64,000 nt of DNA from Thalassoroseus pseudoceratinae (GTDB taxonomy: Bacteria; Planctomycetota; Planctomycetia; Planctomycetales; Planctomycetaceae). Below are positions 8,686-18,219 of the stretch, piece after piece (the stretch's first letter is position 1; each line of letters begins with the position of its first letter). The notes beneath the pieces were generated by a model. That model did no database searches. It was not told the DNA's origin and was given only the letters and a program-made list of their open reading frames with translations. Position numbers and translations under genes: made by a program. The stretch is from positions 62,001-126,000 of the forward strand of contig NZ_JAALXT010000008.1 in NCBI RefSeq assembly GCF_011634775.1, written 5' to 3'.

Positions 8686-9531
8686 ATGGCAACCAACTCA
8701 TTGACGCCGACCGACGAAGCCTCTGACACGTCGATTGATTCGCTTTCAGCCGGCGAGGCCGCAGAGATTGAACAGCTCAAACAGCAAGTCGCGGCTCTGC
8801 AAGCCGAGCTCATGCAAGCACAGCGGTTGAGTTCCGTCGGAGCGATCGCCGCCTCGATCACGCACGAATTCAACAATATCCTGACGACGGTCATCAACTA
8901 TTCGAAGATGGGGATGCGTCATAAAGACGACAAAACCCGCGACAAAGCCTTCGATAAGATCCTCTCCGCCGGACAACGTGCTTCGAAAATCACCACGGGG
9001 ATGCTGTCCTACGCCCGCAACCGAGCGGATCGGCAAGAACCGATGGACTTGGTTGTGCTGGCTCAAGATGTGCTCGTGCTGGTCGAAAAGGATTTGCAAA
9101 GCCACCGGATTTCCCTCGATACCGATTTCCCGGAATCGGTGATGGTGATGGTCAATCCCAGCCAGATTCAACAGGTCCTGCTGAATTTGGTCATTAACGC
9201 CCGGCAAGCCATGGATGAGGGGGGAAGCCTGCGAATCGGAGTGCGACGCGATCCGGAAAACGGATTCGGCGAGATTTCCGTGCAGGATACCGGAAGCGGA
9301 ATTCCTTCGGAGAAACTGCCGAAAATCTTTGATCCGTTCTTCTCGACCAAAGAAGCGGACTCCCAAGGACAAGGCGGGACCGGACTGGGTTTGTCGGTGT
9401 GTCGGCAGATTATTGAGCGTCATCGTGGACGAATTCGCGTCGAGAGCACTGTCGGTCGAGGCACGACATTCACACTGAAACTTCCGCTGGCGGCTCCTGT
9501 CGAATCGACAAAACCGGCATGGACTGAGTAA
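8686..9531 (+). CDS. soluble sensor histidine kinase (HisKA/HATPase_c)
   Basis: The ATG at 8686 gives 281 residues without any membrane segment. A short coiled coil (AAEIEQLKQQVAALQAELMQ) leads into the H-box SITHEFNNILTTVINYSKM with the phospho-acceptor His. The ATPase domain shows the N-box (LLNLVINARQAM), G1 (VQDTGSGIP), F-box (FDPFFSTKE) and G2 (GTGLGLSVCRQ). HEFNN followed by this ATPase resembles NtrB/ZraS-type kinases. No sensory domain precedes it and no response regulator gene adjoins it, so it is an orphan whose input must come from a partner. Confidence 0.88.
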   Translation: MATNSLTPTDEASDTSIDSLSAGEAAEIEQLKQQVAALQAELMQAQRLSSVGAIAASITHEFNNILTTVINYSKMGMRHKDDKTRDKAFDKILSAGQRASKITTGMLSYARNRADRQEPMDLVVLAQDVLVLVEKDLQSHRISLDTDFPESVMVMVNPSQIQQVLLNLVINARQAMDEGGSLRIGVRRDPENGFGEISVQDTGSGIPSEKLPKIFDPFFSTKEADSQGQGGTGLGLSVCRQIIERHRGRIRVESTVGRGTTFTLKLPLAAPVESTKPAWTE

Positions 9532-9587
9532 ACTCCGACCGCTGTAACCCAAAGTGCCAACCGAGTTTCTCACGACCAAACGCAACC

Positions 9588-10610
9588 ATGCCCCTTGACG
9601 AACATGAAGGCCCGTATTTTCTCGGGATTGATCTCGGTGGAACGAATGTCCGTGCGGGAGTGGTGAGCAATGCCGGTGAGTCGTTGGCACACGCCAGTCG
9701 ACCGACGCAGGCGGCCCAGGGGTCGGAATTCGGCCTCAAGAACATTTTTCAGGTGTCGGAACAAGCGGTGACGGCTTGCAGTTTGTCATGGGACGACATC
9801 GCGGGCATCGGTGTGGCGGCACCGGGCACGATGGATATCCCCGCCGGCGTGCTGCTTCGACCACACAACTTGCCAGGTTGGTACGATGTTCCCATCCGAG
9901 AGCGGATCGCCCAACACTTTGACAAACCGGCGATCTTGCAGAACGACGCCTCCGCCGCTGCATATGGGGAATATTGGGTCGGAGCCGGTCGACACGCGGA
10001 AAGTCTCGCGTTTTGGACGCTTGGAACGGGTTGCGGAAGCGGCTTGATTATCAACGATCTGATTCTCGAAGGCGTCCACTCCTGCGGTTCGGAATGCGGG
10101 CACATCATCATCGAGATGGACAACGGCCGACTCTGCCGAAGTGGTCAGTATGGCACTCTGGAGGCGTATGTCAGCGCGACGGCTCTATTGGAAATCTGTC
10201 AGTCGAAACTCGCGGAAGGCCGGGAAACGGTCCTGACGGAGTGGATCGAAGCCGGACAAATCCTCACGCCGCTGCTGATTGGTCAAGCGGCTGAACAAGG
10301 GGATCAACTCGCGAATGAACTCATCATGGAAATGGCTCGCTGTCTGGGTGTCGGCACGGTGACGCTCATGCATGCGATCAATCCGGCGACCATTTTGATC
10401 GGGGGAGCAATGACGTTCGGTCGTCATAGCACGGAACTTGGTCGCCGTTTCCTCGAACGGGTGAAACAGGAAGTCCGCGAACGAGCCTTTCCCGTGCCTG
10501 CCGAGAGAACCATCATCGACTACGCCACGCTGGGCGGTTCCGCTGGGTACATCGGAGCGGCCGGTTGCATCCGCCGTGCAATTCGCCTGAATGAAGTCCC
10601 GGAGTGGTAG
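9588..10610 (+). CDS. ROK-family glucokinase
   Basis: It probably phosphorylates glucose to glucose 6-phosphate with ATP. The 340-residue protein has the ATP-phosphate motif DLGGTNVRAG (15-24), the catalytic Asp120 in LQNDASAAAYGE, and GTGCGSGLI (146-154). The ExGH sugar-binding element appears as ECGH (169-172). The canonical ROK zinc motif CxCGxxGCxE is reduced to CRSGQYGTLE (183-192), so two of its three cysteines are missing. The gene starts 56 bp after the histidine kinase gene. Confidence 0.87.
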   Translation: MPLDEHEGPYFLGIDLGGTNVRAGVVSNAGESLAHASRPTQAAQGSEFGLKNIFQVSEQAVTACSLSWDDIAGIGVAAPGTMDIPAGVLLRPHNLPGWYDVPIRERIAQHFDKPAILQNDASAAAYGEYWVGAGRHAESLAFWTLGTGCGSGLIINDLILEGVHSCGSECGHIIIEMDNGRLCRSGQYGTLEAYVSATALLEICQSKLAEGRETVLTEWIEAGQILTPLLIGQAAEQGDQLANELIMEMARCLGVGTVTLMHAINPATILIGGAMTFGRHSTELGRRFLERVKQEVRERAFPVPAERTIIDYATLGGSAGYIGAAGCIRRAIRLNEVPEW

Positions 10611-10830
10611 ACTCTCAGCCCGCGAATTCCCCCTGTTTTCACTGTTCGGTATGTTCTTACTGAATTTGGTGTGATATTCTCCTCAAAAAATCGCCTTGGA
10701 GAATGCGTGGTATGCGACAACTCAACCGCGACTAGGGTTGTGTTTTTCATATCTGGGTCTGATCGTCAACGCGGAACAGCCATCGAAACGACGATCTTTG
10801 CGAACTTGAAGACAAGCCAGGCGGTCGCTG

Positions 10831-13800
10831 ATGTCCAGCCCCTCACAGCCCGAAGTCCAAGACGGACTGTCCTCGAAAAGTTTCATCGCGTTATTAGTAA
10901 CGCAATTCCTTGGTGCCGCGAACGACAACGCCTTCCGCTGGCTAGCCGTCTCGATTGCTATTGGTGTGATGGGCATTGCGCGGGAAGGGACCGCGTTGGC
11001 CTTGGGAACGGTCCTGTTTACGGCTCCGTACCTGCTCCTCGCCAACATGGCGGGATTTCTGGCGGATCGCTTCGACAAACGAGCGGTCATCGTTTGGTGC
11101 AAAGTCGCCGAATTGGTGTTGGCGTCGATGTTGGTTGGCTCGATTCTGCTGGGCGGCGTTGTCGGCGTGAACGGTAGTTTGGCGTTCATGTTCGTGACGG
11201 TGTTCCTCATGGGCTGCCAAAGCGCGTTGTTTGGCCCCTCCAAGTTCGGCAGCATTCCGGAGTTGGTTCGCACGGAGAAAATCTCCGCAGCTAACGGACT
11301 TATGGGAATGATCAGCGTGGTCGCCGCCGCATTGGGAACACTCGTTGGGCTGTCGCTTTACCAATTCAACGAGACGGCCATTAGCCATTTCGTCGGACAC
11401 CGACTGAACATCCATGCGGAAATCACCGTGTTGGCATTGTGGCCGGTCATTCTGACACTGCTTGGAATGGCGGTGGTTGGAGTCGGTTCCAGCTTGATGA
11501 TCCGTCGCCTCACGCCGGCCGACCCCAACCGCAAGATGGCGAAGAACCCGTTCCGGGAAACCGCGAACGACTTGAAAGTTCTGTTCGCCCGCCCGGCGAT
11601 TTTACGGGTCGCGTTGGGCATTTCGTTCTTTTGGATGATGGCGTCGCTGGCTCAGTGCAATGTGAATCTGTACGGAGAACACGTTTTCGGTCTGAGCAAA
11701 AGCGGCGTGGGCATCCTGATGGTGGTCCTCGTGGGAGGCGTTGCCATCGGAAGCGTGTTGGCGGGTTGGCTTTCACACGGTCGTGTGGAATTGGGCATTG
11801 TGCCGCTCGGAGCGGTCGTGATCATTATAGGAACGGTCGGGTTGTGCATCGTCGGCTGGAATGCCGATTTGCCAATCACCTTCGACACCACCGCCAAACT
11901 GACCACTCCCTTCGTCATGAGTTACCCCAGTTTCTGGCTTTGTTCCGCTTTTCTATTCCTTCTGGGCTTTGGAGCGGGCCTGTTCCTGGTCCCGTTGGAA
12001 GCGTTCTTGCAGGAAGAATCGGAAACCCAGGTGCGGGGAACTGTCATCGCAGGCACGAATTTCGTCGCCTTCACAATGGTGATTCTCAGTTCGGGCATCT
12101 TCTTCATTGAACGGGATTTGCTGGGTCTGTCATCCTCGACGATCTTCCTACTGTGCGGCATCGTTTCCGTACCGGTGCTATTGTACGCATTGTATCTGCT
12201 TCCAATGGCGACCGTGCGGTTTCTCGTGTGGTTACTGATGGCGACAAACTATCGTGTACGAATCCGCGGACTTGAGAACATCCCCAAACGCGGTGGTGCG
12301 TTGATCGTGGCCAACCACGTGAGCTACGTCGATGGTTGGCTGGTGACGTTGTCGTCGCCCCGCCAAATCCGCTTGATGGCAGACGGCGATTTCTACAAAG
12401 GAAGTCGACTCATCACGTGGATGTCTGACTTGTTCAAAGTCATCTCTATCAACCCCACCATGGGTCCCAAAGGCTTGGTCAAGGCGTTGAAGGAAGCCAA
12501 TCGAGCCGTCGCGAACGGTGAGTTGGTTTGCATTTTCGCGGAAGGCAAGCTGACACGGACTGGGCAACTCGACAAATTCCAACGTGGATTGCTGCGAGTG
12601 GTCGATGGGACGGACTGCCCGGTGATTCCTCTCTACATCGACAAGTTGTGGGGAAGCATTTTCAGTTATCACGGCGGAAAGATCATCTACAAATGGCCCC
12701 GACAGTGGCCGCACCGCATTTCCATGAACTTTGGCAAACCGGTACAAGAGCCCAAGAATCTGGCGGAGGTTCGTCAATCGGTGCTCGACATGAGTGCGGA
12801 ATCCGCGAAACAACGACCGGAACGCAAACGCGGTCCGGTCCGGCGGTTTGTGCGTCGCTGTAAACAAGCAAAGTTCCAGACAAAGATTTCGGATTCCACG
12901 GGGCAGTCGCTCACTGGTGGAAAACTGCTGGCGGGTGCGTTGGCCTTGAAGAAGCAACTTCGCGAAGCCGGGATCACCAGCAAGCACGGCGATGCCCAAA
13001 CAATCGGCGTCATGCTGCCACCGTCGGTCGGCGGATTCCTGGCGAACACGGCAATCTCGATGAGCCGAGATGTCTGCGTCAACTTGAACTACACGCTGTC
13101 CGAATCCGACCTGAATTACTGCATCGAAAAAAGTGGCCTCACGCATGTCATCACCAGCAAAAAGGTGATGGACAAACTGAATATCGAACTGAACGCCGAA
13201 TCGGTTTTCCTGGAAGACCTGATTGCTTCCATCTCGAAAGGCACTCGCATCAAAGCGGGCATCCAAGCCTACGCCCTGCCCCCGTTTGTTGTGGAGCGTC
13301 TACATGGTTTGAACAAAATCCAGCCGGACGATTTGCTCACGATTCTGTTCACTTCCGGCTCGACGGGGCAGCCGAAAGGCGTGATGCTCAGTCATTACAA
13401 TGTGCAGGCGAATATTGATTCCATCGACGACCTGTTCAATCTGAAAGCTCGTGATACGCAAGTCGGCGTGATGCCGTTCTTCCATGCGTTCGGGTACACG
13501 TTAGGCATGTGGCTAACCGGGACGACGCCGATTCGGGCCGTCTATCATCACAACCCAATTGATGGACGCACCGTCGGAAAGTTATGCGAGGAGCATTCCG
13601 CCACCATTTTAATGGGCACACCGACATTCCTGCGGGCCTACATCAAGCGTTGCAAGCCGGAACAAATGAAGCACCTCGATTTGGCCGTCGTGGGAGCGGA
13701 ACGGCTGTCGCCGGAATTGGCAGAAGAATTCCAGCAGAAGTTCGGAGTCCTTCCGACCGAAGGGTACGGCACCACCGAGCTTGCTCCGTTGGCAACTGCC

Positions 13801-14451
13801 AACATTCCCAACACACGAACCGGTTTTGAAGAAGACGACGCTCGCAAGATCGGCAGTATCGGTCGTCCGATTCCAGGCGTGAGCGTTAAAGTGGTCGATC
13901 CAGACACCGGGGAAGATCGCGACTTCGGCGAAGAAGGTTTGCTGCTCGTGCGAGGAGCCAACGTCATGCAAGGCTACCTCGACGAACCGGAAAAAACCGC
14001 CGAAGTTCTCAACGACGGTTGGTACAACACCGGCGACATCGCCACCATCGACGAGAGCGGATTCGTCACGTTAGCCGGGCGACTCAATCGGTTCTCGAAG
14101 ATCGGCGGCGAGATGGTCCCGCACGGTCGCATCGAAGAAGAGTTGTTGCGAATCGTCGGAAATCAAACCGAATCCGAAGGTGAAGTCCCGTTGGTTGTCA
14201 CCGCCGTTCCCGACGAAAAACGGGGCGAACGGCTTGTGGTGCTGCATCGTCCGTTGGATCGCTCTCCCGAAGACATTTTGCAGGAACTTTCCGCAGGCAA
14301 TCTGCCGAACCTTTGGTTGCCCTCCCGAGATAGCTTTCTTGAGGTGGAATCGATCCCGGTACTCGGTTCCGGCAAACTCGATTTGAAAGGCATCCGCGAA
14401 ACTGCCGTCCAGCATTTTTCCGCAGGAACCGCTGCATCGACTTCCACATGA
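10831..14451 (+). CDS. aas: MFS transporter / acyltransferase / acyl-ACP synthetase fusion (Aas-LplT type)
   Basis: This 1206-residue protein joins three activities for lysophospholipid recycling. Residues about 1-430 are a 12-helix MFS transporter (MAGFLADRFDKRAVIVW) like LplT. About 450-650 is a PlsC acyltransferase with the HX4D motif NHVSYVD (His496, Asp501) and a FAEGKLTRTG segment. About 670-1206 is an AMP-forming acyl-ACP ligase with TSGSTGQPKG from 841 and a downstream YGTTELAP. In E. coli the same roles are split between LplT and Aas. The expected role is to flip lysophosphatidylethanolamine inward and re-acylate it at the inner membrane. The symbol follows that analogy. Confidence 0.88.
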   Translation: MSSPSQPEVQDGLSSKSFIALLVTQFLGAANDNAFRWLAVSIAIGVMGIAREGTALALGTVLFTAPYLLLANMAGFLADRFDKRAVIVWCKVAELVLASMLVGSILLGGVVGVNGSLAFMFVTVFLMGCQSALFGPSKFGSIPELVRTEKISAANGLMGMISVVAAALGTLVGLSLYQFNETAISHFVGHRLNIHAEITVLALWPVILTLLGMAVVGVGSSLMIRRLTPADPNRKMAKNPFRETANDLKVLFARPAILRVALGISFFWMMASLAQCNVNLYGEHVFGLSKSGVGILMVVLVGGVAIGSVLAGWLSHGRVELGIVPLGAVVIIIGTVGLCIVGWNADLPITFDTTAKLTTPFVMSYPSFWLCSAFLFLLGFGAGLFLVPLEAFLQEESETQVRGTVIAGTNFVAFTMVILSSGIFFIERDLLGLSSSTIFLLCGIVSVPVLLYALYLLPMATVRFLVWLLMATNYRVRIRGLENIPKRGGALIVANHVSYVDGWLVTLSSPRQIRLMADGDFYKGSRLITWMSDLFKVISINPTMGPKGLVKALKEANRAVANGELVCIFAEGKLTRTGQLDKFQRGLLRVVDGTDCPVIPLYIDKLWGSIFSYHGGKIIYKWPRQWPHRISMNFGKPVQEPKNLAEVRQSVLDMSAESAKQRPERKRGPVRRFVRRCKQAKFQTKISDSTGQSLTGGKLLAGALALKKQLREAGITSKHGDAQTIGVMLPPSVGGFLANTAISMSRDVCVNLNYTLSESDLNYCIEKSGLTHVITSKKVMDKLNIELNAESVFLEDLIASISKGTRIKAGIQAYALPPFVVERLHGLNKIQPDDLLTILFTSGSTGQPKGVMLSHYNVQANIDSIDDLFNLKARDTQVGVMPFFHAFGYTLGMWLTGTTPIRAVYHHNPIDGRTVGKLCEEHSATILMGTPTFLRAYIKRCKPEQMKHLDLAVVGAERLSPELAEEFQQKFGVLPTEGYGTTELAPLATANIPNTRTGFEEDDARKIGSIGRPIPGVSVKVVDPDTGEDRDFGEEGLLLVRGANVMQGYLDEPEKTAEVLNDGWYNTGDIATIDESGFVTLAGRLNRFSKIGGEMVPHGRIEEELLRIVGNQTESEGEVPLVVTAVPDEKRGERLVVLHRPLDRSPEDILQELSAGNLPNLWLPSRDSFLEVESIPVLGSGKLDLKGIRETAVQHFSAGTAASTST

Positions 14452-14480
14452 CCGCCACAGGAACATTTGACCATGTTTCG

Positions 14481-14510
14481 CGGAATCTCGATTTTTTTTC
14501 TGAGATTCCG
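14481..14510 (+). other. hairpin with T8 loop
   Basis: CGGAATCTC (14481-14489) pairs perfectly with GAGATTCCG (14502-14510) around a loop that contains eight consecutive T. It sits 30 bp past the Aas-like stop. The T-run is in the loop rather than after the stem, so it is not a classical terminator. Confidence 0.45.
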
Positions 14511-14749
14511 TGAGTTCTGTTGTCCTCCGCGGACAAAAAACGTTGTTCCTATTAGAGGATGCGGGCCACGATTTGAATCCTCACCCCTTGGGCAATCTGG
14601 TTCTCAAGGTTCTTGGGTCGACGATCCTCAGCATTCACGTGCTGAATCCATTGTCATTTCAACATTCAAAACTAGTCCCGTGGGGAAATGGATACGAAGC
14701 CATCCCCAGCCCAGCGGACATGCCCGGTCGGAGTACAATTCCGACCAGC

Positions 14750-14757
14750 GGAGGTGA
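14750..14757 (+). promoter_or_regulatory. ribosome binding site that fixes the start at 14763
   Basis: GGAGGTGA stands 5 bp before the ATG at 14763. The reading frame is open further upstream to 14688, but this site makes 14763 the start. Confidence 0.75.
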
Positions 14758-14762
14758 CGGTC

Positions 14763-15602
14763 ATGACGCATTGGCTTTCGCAACACGGTTCCGAAATCAT
14801 GCCCCAAGTCATCGCCGGTCTGGCGATCGTGTTTGTGCTTGGTGGAATCGTTTGGTATCGGCGGCGGAACCGGGGAGTCGCCGGTTTGCAGTCTCTTCAA
14901 GATCTCGCAAAACGCCAGGGCGGAAGCGTTGTGATGAACGAAGAGGGCAAACCGCAATGGCGAGTGCCATTCTACGGTGCCACGCTCGTTGTTGGATTTC
15001 GGACCACGAAAGGTGTGACCCAAAAATCCGCGCCACTCCCCTGGACTCGGGTTGCGTTGGAAGTACCGGGACTCAAAACGACCGAATTTCGCGGTATCCT
15101 GATGCAAGAACGACACGCCCCCAACCCCAACGTTTGGCGAGTTCTCGCACCACTCCGGGAAACTGCGGCTTGGGGTCCGTTGAAACTGGTGATCGATCCG
15201 AATGGCGAAGTGCCGACCGTCGAAATCTGGCGATTTGGTTGGGGTCGGCAAGACGTGAATTGGATCGAGCAAACACTCGTCTACTCGCTCGATGTTCTGC
15301 TCGATCTCACACGCACCGTCTGTGAAAACCCCTACAACGCAAAATCACTGAGGGAGTCGCTGACGACGAGTCGCATCTTCAAGAAACCCTTTTTGACGCT
15401 GGATGAAGACAACCAACTTCCCGAACGGGTGAAGTCCGCCATTTTCGAGTCGCCTAAGGGAACGTCAGAATCACGCGCTCGATTGTCCCGGAGTACTCAA
15501 ACGGAGTCTCATAATTACCAACGGCTCCCGTCAAATCTTTCCCAACCTGCAAACCATCCAGCGGCATCTGGGTCAACACCCCCGCAGATTTTCCTTTCAT
15601 GA
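14763..15602 (+). CDS. membrane-anchored protein of unknown function
   Basis: The 279-residue protein has one membrane segment near the N-terminus (VIAGLAIVFVLGGIVWY) followed by a basic RRRNR stop-transfer, so the rest faces the cytoplasm. The soluble part is mixed alpha/beta with no motif I recognise. The last 50 or so residues are low-complexity, rich in Ser, Pro and Asn, and are encoded antisense to the 3' end of the convergent sulfatase gene (overlap 15454-15602). That tail probably arose by loss of an earlier stop. Confidence 0.65.
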   Translation: MTHWLSQHGSEIMPQVIAGLAIVFVLGGIVWYRRRNRGVAGLQSLQDLAKRQGGSVVMNEEGKPQWRVPFYGATLVVGFRTTKGVTQKSAPLPWTRVALEVPGLKTTEFRGILMQERHAPNPNVWRVLAPLRETAAWGPLKLVIDPNGEVPTVEIWRFGWGRQDVNWIEQTLVYSLDVLLDLTRTVCENPYNAKSLRESLTTSRIFKKPFLTLDEDNQLPERVKSAIFESPKGTSESRARLSRSTQTESHNYQRLPSNLSQPANHPAASGSTPPQIFLS

Positions 15603-17646
15603 ACGGTTTCCGATTCACAGTCGCGTTGACGACGCCATCGTCTGCAAGGGAGACGGTGATGGTCTTGGCATCGGGCGGTAGAACTTCGGTGCTGACCAGA
15701 TCATCGAGTTTGCCACTCCGCCGAACCGCGAAGTGCAATCGACCGTCTTGCACATAGACCGCATACCCAGCAGACGAACCGCCCTGCGCCACCAACACAC
15801 CGTCTGACCCCAGCTCGGAAATTTTCACTGTCACGGTGAACGGTCGGTTCTCGACAAAAGGCGACTTCGAACGCGGCAGATTGGCATCGGCTTTCAGTTG
15901 GTAACGCTTCTTCTTTTTGTTGAACTTCGGTTTGTCATCGCGACCGGACAACGGCAGCACATTTGCCCGCTTTGCATAGGTCTCCCATTGATCGGCTAGC
16001 TGTTTGACCAACTCTGGATGGTCGTCGCTGAGGTCGTGTAACTCCGTGCGGTCTTTTTCGAGATCGTATAATTCCCAATCGCGGCTCTTCTTGGCGACCA
16101 ATTTCCATTTTCCGTCACGGATCGCCCGGTTCCCTTCGTGTTCCCAGAAAATCGGACCGCTTCGTGAGATTTTTCCGCCTTCGAATGTCGGTCGGAGGGA
16201 AACGCCTTCGAGTGGTTTGATGTCCTGCCCGTTATGTTTGTCGGGATAGTCCGCGTTGGCCACGTCCACGCATGTCGCCATGATGTCGATGAGATGCCCC
16301 GGTTGATGTTCCAACTCTCCACGACGGGAAATGCCGTTCGGCCAATGGACGATCAACGGCGTGCTGATCCCCCCCTCATGCACAAAGTGTTTGTACTCGC
16401 GGAAGGGAGTGTTAGAGACATTCGCCCAATCAATGCCGTACGCGATGTAAGTATCTTCCGGCCCTGGCATGATGTGTGGTCCTTGCAGCGTTGGCACACC
16501 GGCTCGGTTCTGCTTTGGAATCACGTCGAGACGAATGGCATCCTGAGCAATTTTCGGTAGCGACGGGGCCACCGGACGCTTCCAATCCCCTCGCCGACCA
16601 ACACCCTCCTGGCACCCACCGTTATCTTGCATGAAGAAGATCAGCGTGTTTTCGAACTGCCCTTGCTGTTTCAGCGTGTTCACAATCTGTCCGATTCCCT
16701 GATCCATACGGTCGATCATCGCGGCGTAGACTTCCATGCACCGCTGTTCCCACTCCGAATGTTGTACCTGCTCCCAATTCCCGACCGTGGGCGACATCTC
16801 CCAAGCAGCGTCGATCAACCCGAGTTTCCGCAACCGTTCGAGCCGACCTTGCCGATACGCCTCGTAACCCTGATCGAATTTACCGCGATACTTGGCGATG
16901 TCTTCCGGCAAAGCGTGCATTGGCCAATGAGCAGCCGTGTATGCCACGTACATAAAGAACGGCGATCGTTTGCCGTCCGTGCTGGAGTGCTCCGTGATGA
17001 AGCGAGCCGCATGATCGCTGATGGCGTCGGTGTAATAATACTGTTCGGGTTGATATTCGGGATCGGCAAACGGCGAGACCATCGTGTTGTCCCGCGTGAG
17101 TGTGCCGGGGTCGAAGAAACTGCCGGCTCCCGTAATCGTGCCGTAAAAGCGATCAAAACCGCGTTGCAACGGCCAATTGTGTTTCGGGCCCTCCGGATCG
17201 GTGTGCAACGTAACATGCCATTTGCCCACTCCATAAGTGGCATAACCTGACGGCTTCAACACCTCCGCCATGGTCCGGCAGCGATTGTTCAAGTTCCCCC
17301 GATAACCGTCGGTGCCACGATCGTTCATCATGTGACCGACGCCCGCTTGATGCGGATACAATCCGGTCAACAACGACGCCCGCGTCGGGCAACATCGTCC
17401 GGTGTTGTAGAATTGCGTGAAACGCAATCCCTCCCGAGCCAAACCGTCCAGCGTTGGCGTTTCGATCTCGCCACCATAACAACCAAGATCGCTGTACCCC
17501 ATGTCGTCCGAAAGAATGACGATGATATTCGGACGATCCTCAGCCTGAACTGATGCCGTTGCCGCAATCAACAAAAGAATCGTCCACACGATTGATTGGA
17601 CGACTTGGTGACGATTCGCGAATCGGGAATTTTGAAGGTCAAGCAT
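15454..17646 (-). CDS. arylsulfatase-type sulfatase, exported
   Basis: The ATG at 17646 gives 730 residues with a signal peptide (hydrophobic IVWTILLLIAATASVQA, cleavage near 35). The mature protein opens with RPNIIVILSDDMGYSDLG, whose Asp pair binds calcium. The sulfatase signature CCPTRASLLTG carries Cys85, the residue oxidised to formylglycine (CxPxR). A C-terminal extension of about 170 residues after the catalytic domain is beta-rich. It hydrolyses sulfate esters, probably from algal sulfated polysaccharides, in the periplasm or outside. Frame extension to 17847 would put about 67 residues before the signal peptide and is rejected. Its 3' end overlaps the convergent gene. Confidence 0.93.
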   Translation of the reverse strand: MLDLQNSRFANRHQVVQSIVWTILLLIAATASVQAEDRPNIIVILSDDMGYSDLGCYGGEIETPTLDGLAREGLRFTQFYNTGRCCPTRASLLTGLYPHQAGVGHMMNDRGTDGYRGNLNNRCRTMAEVLKPSGYATYGVGKWHVTLHTDPEGPKHNWPLQRGFDRFYGTITGAGSFFDPGTLTRDNTMVSPFADPEYQPEQYYYTDAISDHAARFITEHSSTDGKRSPFFMYVAYTAAHWPMHALPEDIAKYRGKFDQGYEAYRQGRLERLRKLGLIDAAWEMSPTVGNWEQVQHSEWEQRCMEVYAAMIDRMDQGIGQIVNTLKQQGQFENTLIFFMQDNGGCQEGVGRRGDWKRPVAPSLPKIAQDAIRLDVIPKQNRAGVPTLQGPHIMPGPEDTYIAYGIDWANVSNTPFREYKHFVHEGGISTPLIVHWPNGISRRGELEHQPGHLIDIMATCVDVANADYPDKHNGQDIKPLEGVSLRPTFEGGKISRSGPIFWEHEGNRAIRDGKWKLVAKKSRDWELYDLEKDRTELHDLSDDHPELVKQLADQWETYAKRANVLPLSGRDDKPKFNKKKKRYQLKADANLPRSKSPFVENRPFTVTVKISELGSDGVLVAQGGSSAGYAVYVQDGRLHFAVRRSGKLDDLVSTEVLPPDAKTITVSLADDGVVNATVNRKPFMKGKSAGVLTQMPLDGLQVGKDLTGAVGNYETPFEYSGTIERVILTFP

Positions 17647-18219
17647 TCGATGGGCCTTTGATTCTCGCAGCGCGGGAGAACTTCGACGAATACGAAACGA
17701 CAACGGAATCGTTGTGCGACGATAAGTTTCTTTTTGTTCTACCCACCGACGGGGAAAATCGCGAACCCACCACAGTTTTTTCCGTTTCCACCGGTCGAGA
17801 TGAGCCCGAAAACGTGGTCTGAATCTCTCGGCAAATGAGGAATGCAAAAGAGTCGATCCGAAACGTTATGGGTATGCACGTCAGTGCTGCCATTGCTCAA
17901 CACGACGGAACTGTTGCCATAAGCTATCCAAACCACAGAACACACAAAACAATGCCCAAATGAACACAATGGTGTTTTTTACCGGTGTTTCAAGAATTAA
18001 ATCTTGCAAGCCTTGCGAGTAGCCCCTACGATTGACGCCCCTGCAAAACCTACCACTTGGGGACAAGTTCAATCTTGAACTTCCGCTCCCCTCCGCAACT
18101 GTTAACTGCCTTCCTTCTCAAAACGATTTCCCCCTGTTTTTTCGATTCAGTTTTTGTCCGTGAGCGCCACGCTTCCGTTGCGATCACATATCTCAACTTT
18201 TCACTCTTAAGGAATTCGA
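17647..18219. other. 573-bp divergent intergenic region
   Basis: This gap separates the sulfatase gene (minus) from a DUF1559 gene (plus). It must carry both promoters. The 120 bp before the DUF1559 start are pyrimidine-rich. No RNA gene, repeat or convincing small frame was seen. Confidence 0.45.

Larger units (their letters stand above)
14452..14762. other. 311-bp intergenic region with a hairpin
   Basis: It lies between the Aas-like gene and the next plus-strand gene. It holds the hairpin at 14481-14510 and a Shine-Dalgarno at 14750. Apparent open frames through it are not supported by any family resemblance. Confidence 0.4.

Noticed and set aside
10611-10830. Possible weak terminator (CAACC/GGTTG then T-run) near 10730
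   Set aside because: The stem is only about five base pairs; I could not support it as a terminator.
12232-13266. Long minus-strand frame within the Aas-like gene
   Set aside because: It is antisense to acyltransferase and AMP-binding motifs that are clearly coding on the plus strand.
14510-15325. Open frame across the region after the Aas-like gene
   Set aside because: It overlaps the better-supported frame at 14763, which has a strong Shine-Dalgarno and a membrane segment.
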